NCBI GenBank assembly: GCA_042408665.1
Contig: JBHOQW010000165.1
Coordinates: 1 to 10,985, forward strand
Direction: 5' to 3'
DNA length: 10,985 bases
Origin: CAUJGQ01 sp042408665
Lineage (GTDB): Bacteria; Chloroflexota; Dehalococcoidia; CAUJGQ01
Position 1 is the stretch's first letter, and every line of letters starts with the position of its first letter. The translations under genes were made by a program, and so were the position numbers. Shown here in pieces: positions 5,930-10,985 of the stretch. Under the pieces are notes generated by a model. The model saw only the letters and a program-made list of their open reading frames with translations. It was not told the DNA's origin and searched no databases.

Positions 5930-7585
5930 ATGATTCCCAGAGATACGCTCCGCGTCATCCCGCTCGGCGGCCTCGGCGAGATCGGCAAGAACATGATGGC
6001 CTTTGAGACCACCGACGACATCGTGGTGGTCGACGCCGGCCTCCAGTTTCCCGAAGAGGAGATGCTGGGGGTCGACCTGGTGATCCCCGATATCAGCTAT
6101 CTGCTCGAGCGCCGCGACAAGGTGCGCGGCATCCTCATCACCCACGGCCACGAGGACCACATCGGCGCCCTTCCGTATGTCCTGCGTGACCTGAACGTGC
6201 CCGTCTACGCCTCCCGCCTCAGCGCCGGCCTGATCAACGTCAAGCTCAAGGAGCACCGCGTGCGCGAAAGCACCGTGAACGTGGTCATCCCCGGTGAGCG
6301 CTTCACCCTGGGCCGGATCGGGGTGGAGTTCTTCCGCGTGGCCCACAGTATCCCGGACGCCTGCGGGGTCATCCTGCACACCCCCGCCGGCCGCGTGGTG
6401 CACACCGGCGACTTCAAGCTCGACCACACCCCAGTGATGGGCCAGCACACCGACCTCAACCGCCTGGCAGAGGTGGGCCGGGAAGGCGTGGCCCTGCTCT
6501 GCTCCGACTCCACCTACGCCGAGATCCCCGGCTACACCCCGTCGGAGCAGGTGGTGGGCGAATCGATCGATTTTGTCATGGCGCGCGCCGAAGGGCGGGT
6601 GATCGTCGCCACCTTCGCCTCCCTCATCGCCCGCATCCAGCAGGTGATCGACGCCGCCGCGCGCAACGGCCGCAAGGTGTTCGTCACCGGCCGCAGCATG
6701 GTGGACAACGTCCAGATGGCCCTCGAGCTGGGTTACCTGGACGACCCGCGCGGCGTGCTCGGGCGCATCGAGGAGATGAACAGCCTCCCGCCCAAGCGCG
6801 TGGTGATTATGTCCACCGGTAGCCAGGGCGAGCCCACCTCGGCGCTGGCGCGCATGGCGAACCGCGACCACCGCTGGGTGGAGATCGTGCCCGGCGACAC
6901 CGTGATTCTGTCCTCGTCGCCCATCCCCGGCAACGAGCAGCTCGTCAACCGCGTGATCGACAACCTGTTCAAGCTGGGGGCGCAGGTGTACTACAACCGC
7001 GTGGCCAACGTGCACGTGCGCGGCCACGCCGCCCAGGAGGAGCTGAAGCTCATCCTCAGCCTGGTCAAGCCCCGCTTCTTCGTGCCCATCCACGGCGAGT
7101 ACCGCCACCTCACCCTGCACGCTCGCCTGGCCCAGTCCATGGGCATGACACCGGACCAGACCTGGGTGCTGGAAGACGGCGACATCCTGGAGATCCGCGG
7201 CATGGAGGCGCGCCTGGCCGGCAAGGCACCGGCCGCCAACGTCTACGTGGACGGCCTCGGCGTGGGTGACGTCTCCCAGGTGGTGCTGCGCGACCGCCGC
7301 CACCTGGCCACCGACGGTATGGTGGTGATCATCTTCACCGTGGAGCGGCAGACCGGCCGGCTGGTGGGGCGGCCGGACATCGTCTCGCGCGGGTTCGTGG
7401 ACATCGAGGAGTCGGCGGACCTCCTAGAGCGCACGCGTGATATGGCTGCCGCCGCCCTGGAGGGCGCCGACCATATCCTGGAATGGGGGGTGGCCAACCA
7501 GCAGGTGCGGGAGGTGGTGGCCCGCTTTCTCTACGAACGCACCCGCCGCCGGCCGATGATCCTGCCCGTGGCCGTGGAGGTGTAG
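5930..7585 (+). CDS. rnj: Ribonuclease J
   Basis: RNase J has endonuclease and 5'-to-3' exonuclease activity and drives mRNA decay and rRNA maturation in bacteria that use it alongside or in place of RNase E. The 551 residues match the family length of about 555. It opens with the metallo-beta-lactamase core: GGLGEIGKNM (13-22), the metal site THGHEDH (71-77), His139 in AHSIPD and Asp161 in TGDFKLDH. The beta-CASP part follows with TGSQGEP (296-302), HVRGHA (362-367) and IHGEYRH (387-393, His388). The last 100 or so residues form the C-terminal domain. GAGG at 5919-5922, seven bases before ATG, sets the start. Only one copy is seen here, so J1/J2 assignment is not possible. ftsK follows after 71 bp. 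Confidence 0.95.
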   Translation: MIPRDTLRVIPLGGLGEIGKNMMAFETTDDIVVVDAGLQFPEEEMLGVDLVIPDISYLLERRDKVRGILITHGHEDHIGALPYVLRDLNVPVYASRLSAGLINVKLKEHRVRESTVNVVIPGERFTLGRIGVEFFRVAHSIPDACGVILHTPAGRVVHTGDFKLDHTPVMGQHTDLNRLAEVGREGVALLCSDSTYAEIPGYTPSEQVVGESIDFVMARAEGRVIVATFASLIARIQQVIDAAARNGRKVFVTGRSMVDNVQMALELGYLDDPRGVLGRIEEMNSLPPKRVVIMSTGSQGEPTSALARMANRDHRWVEIVPGDTVILSSSPIPGNEQLVNRVIDNLFKLGAQVYYNRVANVHVRGHAAQEELKLILSLVKPRFFVPIHGEYRHLTLHARLAQSMGMTPDQTWVLEDGDILEIRGMEARLAGKAPAANVYVDGLGVGDVSQVVLRDRRHLATDGMVVIIFTVERQTGRLVGRPDIVSRGFVDIEESADLLERTRDMAAAALEGADHILEWGVANQQVREVVARFLYERTRRRPMILPVAVEV

Positions 7586-7656
7586 CCGCCTGTCGGCCCC
7601 GCCCGCATGGGGCTCCCCCGCTTCGAGACACCGCGCGCACCGCACAGGATCGTTCG

Positions 7657-9999
7657 ATGGCTACTCGACGCTCCAGGCGCACTCGCACCGTGCCACGCCC
7701 GACACCGACGGGGACGGGCGCCGAGCGCGCGTCCGTCGGCCGCGGCCGGGGCGTTCTCTTCGACCCGTTCAGCGCGGCCGCGGCCTGGCTGGTCCGGCGC
7801 CAGACCCTCGGCCTGGCGCTGATGGCCGCCGCCGCCGTCCTCCTGACGGTCACCCTCTCCGGCCGCCCCGCCCTCCATCCGCTCGGCGCGCCGTTCGCCC
7901 GCCTGCTGGGGGTGGGCGTGCTGCTGGTGGCGCCCGCGCTGGCCGCGGTGGGCCTGGCCGTGTACCTCCACCGCCCTCCTCTCTCCCGCGCGCTGGCCAG
8001 GCGCGCCGCCGGCTGGTTGATGGCGGCGGTGTTTCTCTGGGGCCTGCTCGGCCTCCTCGCCCCGAACTGGCACATGGCCGGCGAGCCGCTGACCGAGGTG
8101 TCGCTGGGCGGTGCGCTGGGCCGCGCCCTGACGCGCACCCCCCTGGGCCTGCTGCTCTGGCTGGGCTCCTTTGCCGGCGCCTCCGTCCTCGTCTGGCCGG
8201 GCCTCACTCGCCGCGCCCTGGCCGCCATCCCGCCCGCCGCGCGCACCGTTTGGCGCTGGCGCATCCCACAGCGCGTGTGGCGGACGGCCGTGGAGGGCTT
8301 CCGCGCCATGCTTCACCCCGGCGATGAACCGCTCGAACCGCCGATGACGGCCGCTACCGACGCGCCCGCGCTGGAGGAGGAGGTGCCGCTCGCCCCGACC
8401 GGCGCCGGGGCACCGGTGGGGCGGGCACGGACGGCGGCCAGACTCGTCGCCGGGGAGGAGGCGTCCGCACCGGCGCCGTCCGCCGCCCGCTGGCCCAGAC
8501 CGCCGCGCGACCTGCTGACCGCGGCGCCGCCAGAAACACCCACGCAGGACAACGCCGCCCGCGCGCAGCTCATCGTGGACACCCTAGCCAGCTTCGGGGT
8601 GGACGCCAAGGTGGTGTCCATCAGCCAGGGGCCGACGGTGACGCAGTTCGGCATCGAGCCGGGCTGGGAGGTGAAGACCCGCACCGTGGTGGAGCGCGAC
8701 GCCACCGGCCGACCGGTACTGGACCGAGACGGCCGGCCGAAGACGCGCGTGGAGGAGGTCTCCCGCACCCGCGTGCGCGTGAGCGAGATCACGCGCCTGG
8801 CCAACGACCTGGCCCTGGCCCTGGCCGCGCCCTCGATTCGCATCGAGGCGCCGGTGCCGGGCAAACCGGTGGTGGGCATCGAGGTGCCGAACACCACGCC
8901 GGCCATCGTCACCCTGCGGCAGGTGATCGAGACCCCCGCCTTCCAGCGCGTGGCCGCCCGCTCTAAGCTGGCCATCGCCCTCGGCCAGGGCGTCTCCGGC
9001 GAGGTGGTGGTGGCCGACCTGGCCAAGATGCCGCACCTGCTCATCGCCGGCGCCACCGGCTCCGGCAAATCGGTGTGCATCAACGCCATCATCGCCTGCA
9101 TCCTCATGCACGCCTCCCCGGATGAGGTGCGGTTCGTGATGATCGACCCCAAGCGGGTGGAGCTGATCGGCTACGAGCCGATCCCGCACCTGGCCCTGTC
9201 CAAGGTCATCGTGGACGTGGAGGACGTGGTGGGCACGCTGGGGGCCGTGATCCACGAGATGGAATCGCGCTACAAGCGGTTCGCCGAGCTGGCGGTGCGC
9301 AACCTGGAGGCGTACAACAAGCACCCCAAGGTGGTGGAGAAGCTGCCGCAGTGGGTGGTGATCATCGACGAGCTGGCCGACCTGATGATGGCCGCGCCGT
9401 ACGAAGTGGAGAAGCAGATCTGCCGCCTGGCGCAGCTCGCCCGCGCCACCGGCATCCACTTGGTAATCGCCACCCAGCGCCCCTCGGTGGACGTGATCAC
9501 CGGCCTGATCAAGGCCAACTTCCCCACCCGTATCGCCTTCGCCGTCACCTCGCAGGTGGACTCGCGCACCATCCTGGACACCGGCGGCGCCGAGAAGCTG
9601 CTCGGCCGCGGCGACATGCTCTACCTGGCCACCGACGCCGCCAAGCCGCGCCGCATCCAGGGGGTGTACGTGTCCGACCAGGAGATCGAGCGGCTCGTCA
9701 ACTTCTGGGCCAACGAGCGGTTGGCGCCGCTGCGTCCACCCAAGTACGACCACCTGCTGGAGGAGGCTAAGGCCGAAGCGGAGCGCGAGGAGGAGGAAGA
9801 CCCGCTGCTGGAGCGGGCGCGCGAGCTGGCCCTGGAGCACACGCGCATCTCCACCTCGATGCTGCAGCGCCGCCTGCGCATCGGCTACCCGCGCGCCGCC
9901 CGCCTGATGGACCTGTTAGAGGCCGAGGGGCTGGTCGGCAACCCGGAGGGTGCCGGCAGCCGCGAGGTGCTGGGGCCCGCGTGGAAGGAGAACGACTGA
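7657..9999 (+). CDS. ftsK: DNA translocase FtsK/SpoIIIE
   Basis: FtsK is a septum-anchored ATPase that pumps chromosomal DNA at division. The 780 residues begin with a basic cytoplasmic tail, then four predicted membrane helices at about 50-68, 81-104, 117-135 and 163-182. An alanine/proline-rich linker follows to about 300, which is short compared with E. coli. The motor shows GATGSGKS (465-472, Walker A, Lys471), IDPKRVEL (496-503), WVVIIDELADL (566-576, Walker B) and ATQRPSVDVITGLIK (605-619). The gamma winged helix that reads orienting sequences lies at about 717-780 (RLRIGYPRAARLMDLLE). A segment at about 338-372 is extra relative to E. coli FtsK. The ATG at 7657 has AGGA seven bases upstream; earlier in-frame starts at 7483 would run through the rnj end and are rejected. 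Confidence 0.95.
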   Translation: MATRRSRRTRTVPRPTPTGTGAERASVGRGRGVLFDPFSAAAAWLVRRQTLGLALMAAAAVLLTVTLSGRPALHPLGAPFARLLGVGVLLVAPALAAVGLAVYLHRPPLSRALARRAAGWLMAAVFLWGLLGLLAPNWHMAGEPLTEVSLGGALGRALTRTPLGLLLWLGSFAGASVLVWPGLTRRALAAIPPAARTVWRWRIPQRVWRTAVEGFRAMLHPGDEPLEPPMTAATDAPALEEEVPLAPTGAGAPVGRARTAARLVAGEEASAPAPSAARWPRPPRDLLTAAPPETPTQDNAARAQLIVDTLASFGVDAKVVSISQGPTVTQFGIEPGWEVKTRTVVERDATGRPVLDRDGRPKTRVEEVSRTRVRVSEITRLANDLALALAAPSIRIEAPVPGKPVVGIEVPNTTPAIVTLRQVIETPAFQRVAARSKLAIALGQGVSGEVVVADLAKMPHLLIAGATGSGKSVCINAIIACILMHASPDEVRFVMIDPKRVELIGYEPIPHLALSKVIVDVEDVVGTLGAVIHEMESRYKRFAELAVRNLEAYNKHPKVVEKLPQWVVIIDELADLMMAAPYEVEKQICRLAQLARATGIHLVIATQRPSVDVITGLIKANFPTRIAFAVTSQVDSRTILDTGGAEKLLGRGDMLYLATDAAKPRRIQGVYVSDQEIERLVNFWANERLAPLRPPKYDHLLEEAKAEAEREEEEDPLLERARELALEHTRISTSMLQRRLRIGYPRAARLMDLLEAEGLVGNPEGAGSREVLGPAWKEND

Positions 10000-10086
10000 A
10001 CGGAACCCGATCACCCCCTTTCTGGTTCTGGTCATGGCCAGGGTATACCTGAACACGGGCAGGCATAGAAACGGGCGGAGAACGAA

Positions 10087-10119
10087 CCCTCACCCCCCCT
10101 TGCCCCCTCCGGGTGAGGG
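10087..10119. repeat. Inverted repeat CCCTCACCC/GGGTGAGGG downstream of ftsK
   Basis: CCCTCACCC (10087-10095) and GGGTGAGGG (10111-10119) pair perfectly over nine bases with a 15-base C-rich loop. The form AACCCTCACCCC...GTGAGGG resembles dispersed intergenic repeats seen in several GC-rich bacteria, but only one copy is present here, so membership of a family is unproven. Confidence 0.6.
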
Positions 10120-10162
10120 AGCGGAGGAGACTGATGTGGGCAAAGGGCATGCGTCGGGCGCC

Positions 10163-10198
10163 AAAAACCCTCGCCCGCATGCAGGAGATGGCGGCGAG
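10163..10198 (-). terminator. Probable intrinsic terminator of uvrB
   Basis: Read on the minus strand, CTCGCCGC (10198-10191) and GCGGGCGAG (10178-10170) pair over eight bases with one bulge, around a 12-base loop. Two G and then five T (10167-10163) follow. It begins about 50 bp after the uvrB stop codon, as expected for a terminator. Confidence 0.6.
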
Positions 10199-10227
10199 CG
10201 GCAGACGAGCGGGCGCCCGCCGTTTTT
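10190..10227 (+). terminator. Probable intrinsic terminator of ftsK
   Basis: GGCGGCG (10190-10196) pairs with CGCCCGCC (10214-10221) with one bulge, and the perfect palindrome GCGGGCGCCCGC lies at 10209-10220. A G and then five T (10223-10227) follow. This arm overlaps the minus-strand terminator, so the two convergent genes appear to share one termination region. The site is about 200 bp past the ftsK stop. Confidence 0.5.
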
Positions 10228-10247
10228 GTTCGGGACAGCATTACCGC

Positions 10248-10985
10248 TCAGGCGCGGTAGCGGGGGCGGGCGCGGCCACCGCCCTTGCGCCCCTCGCCCG
10301 CAGCGGGCGGGCGGCCCCCGGCCGGGGCTGCGGCGCGGCGGCGTTCCAGGATGAGATCGGCGAGGGCGGTCAGGCTTTCGTCCGCATCGCCACCCAGCAT
10401 CTCTCGCCGCAGGTCGATGATCTGGTCGCGCAGCAGGGCAGCCTTTTCGAACTCCAGGTTCTTGGCCGCCGCCTTCATCTGCGCCTCCAGCTCCTTGACC
10501 AGACGCGCCAGCTCGTCGCGCGGGATGCCGGCGCCGGCCTTGTACTCGGTCCGCGTCTCCGCCACCCGCCGGAACTGGTCGTTGATATCGCGGATCGCCT
10601 TGCGGATCCCCTCCGGCGTGATGCCGTGCGTCTCGTTGTAGGCCTGCTGGATGCGGCGGCGGCGATAGGTCTCGTCGATGGCCTGCTGCATGGAGCTGGT
10701 GACCGTATCGGCGTACATGATCACGTGCCCGTTCACGTGGCGGGCGGCGCGGCCGATGGTCTGGATGAGCGAGGTGGTGGAGCGCAGGTAGCCCTCTTTG
10801 TCGGCGTCGAGGATCGCCACCAGGCTCACCTCGGGCAGGTCCAACCCCTCGCGCAGCAGGTTGATCCCCACCACCACGTCGTACACGCCCAGGCGCAGGT
10901 CGCGCAGGATGTCCACCCGCTCCAGGGTGTTGACCTCGGAGTGCAGGTAGTGGGTCTTGATGCCCATCTCCTGCAGGTAATCGGC
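10248..10985 (-). CDS. uvrB: Excinuclease ABC subunit UvrB (C-terminal part)
   Basis: UvrB is the damage-verifying helicase-like subunit of nucleotide excision repair; it receives damaged DNA from UvrA and recruits UvrC for incision. The window holds the last 245 residues; the start is beyond position 10985. Helicase motif V (GINLLREGLDLPEVSL, counted 40-55 from the window edge) and motif VI (QTIGRAARHVNGHVIMYAD, 75-93) are intact. The UvrC-binding UVR domain follows at about 160-196 (ELEAQMKAAAKNLEFEKAA). Roughly 48 residues extend past it, ending in a Gly/Arg/Pro-rich basic tail. The gene converges with ftsK and its stop is at 10248-10250. Confidence 0.95.
   Translation of the reverse strand, partial: ADYLQEMGIKTHYLHSEVNTLERVDILRDLRLGVYDVVVGINLLREGLDLPEVSLVAILDADKEGYLRSTTSLIQTIGRAARHVNGHVIMYADTVTSSMQQAIDETYRRRRIQQAYNETHGITPEGIRKAIRDINDQFRRVAETRTEYKAGAGIPRDELARLVKELEAQMKAAAKNLEFEKAALLRDQIIDLRREMLGGDADESLTALADLILERRRAAAPAGGRPPAAGEGRKGGGRARPRYRA

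Noticed and set aside
5813..7303. A 496-codon minus-strand frame opposite rnj
   Set aside because: Its residue mix (very high His, Val, Ala, Gly) mirrors the rnj codon pattern, and rnj has complete catalytic motifs.
7483..7656. A 58-residue N-terminal extension of FtsK
   Set aside because: It would overlap the end of rnj in another frame; ATG 7657 has a well-placed AGGA and gives the expected basic tail before the first membrane helix.
8584..9840. A 418-codon minus-strand frame opposite ftsK
   Set aside because: Antisense shadow of the FtsK motor domain; no domain recognised.

Overview
The window is a high-GC bacterial chromosome segment made almost entirely of housekeeping genes. The protein sequences (long-stem ACP, 780-residue FtsK with an extra segment in its motor domain, 551-residue RNase J) look most like Chloroflexota, perhaps the Sphaerobacter/Thermomicrobium lineage. 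That placement is a judgement from familiarity with these families, not a computed result.

Layout. (1) Positions 1-156 hold a broken piece of a family 3 glycoside hydrolase that stops after 51 codons. (2) Positions 157-798 form the only long gene-free stretch. It contains four tandem 11-bp repeats, a GntR-type palindrome next to a T6 run, a 17-bp hairpin and a possible extended -10 promoter. (3) Positions 799-5000 carry a co-directional cluster: rpmF, fabD, fabG, nusB, acpP, a TatA/TatB-family gene and tatC. It joins ribosome assembly, fatty-acid chain supply, rRNA antitermination and folded-protein export. fabD and fabG overlap by ATGA. The plsX and fabH genes often found between rpmF and fabD are absent here. 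(4) A plausible promoter at 5013-5042 starts a second co-directional group: a family 4 uracil-DNA glycosylase, RNase J and FtsK (DNA repair, RNA turnover, chromosome segregation). (5) The 3' end of uvrB lies on the minus strand and converges on ftsK. The 248-bp gap between them holds several inverted repeats flanked by A5 and T5 runs, which fits a bidirectional terminator.

No mobile element, CRISPR array, tRNA or rRNA gene was seen, and I found no convincing undescribed system. The points most worth checking are the decayed, repeat-bearing region at 157-798, the beta-clamp-like C-terminal peptide on the uracil-DNA glycosylase, the extra segment in FtsK, and the nested hairpins between ftsK and uvrB.
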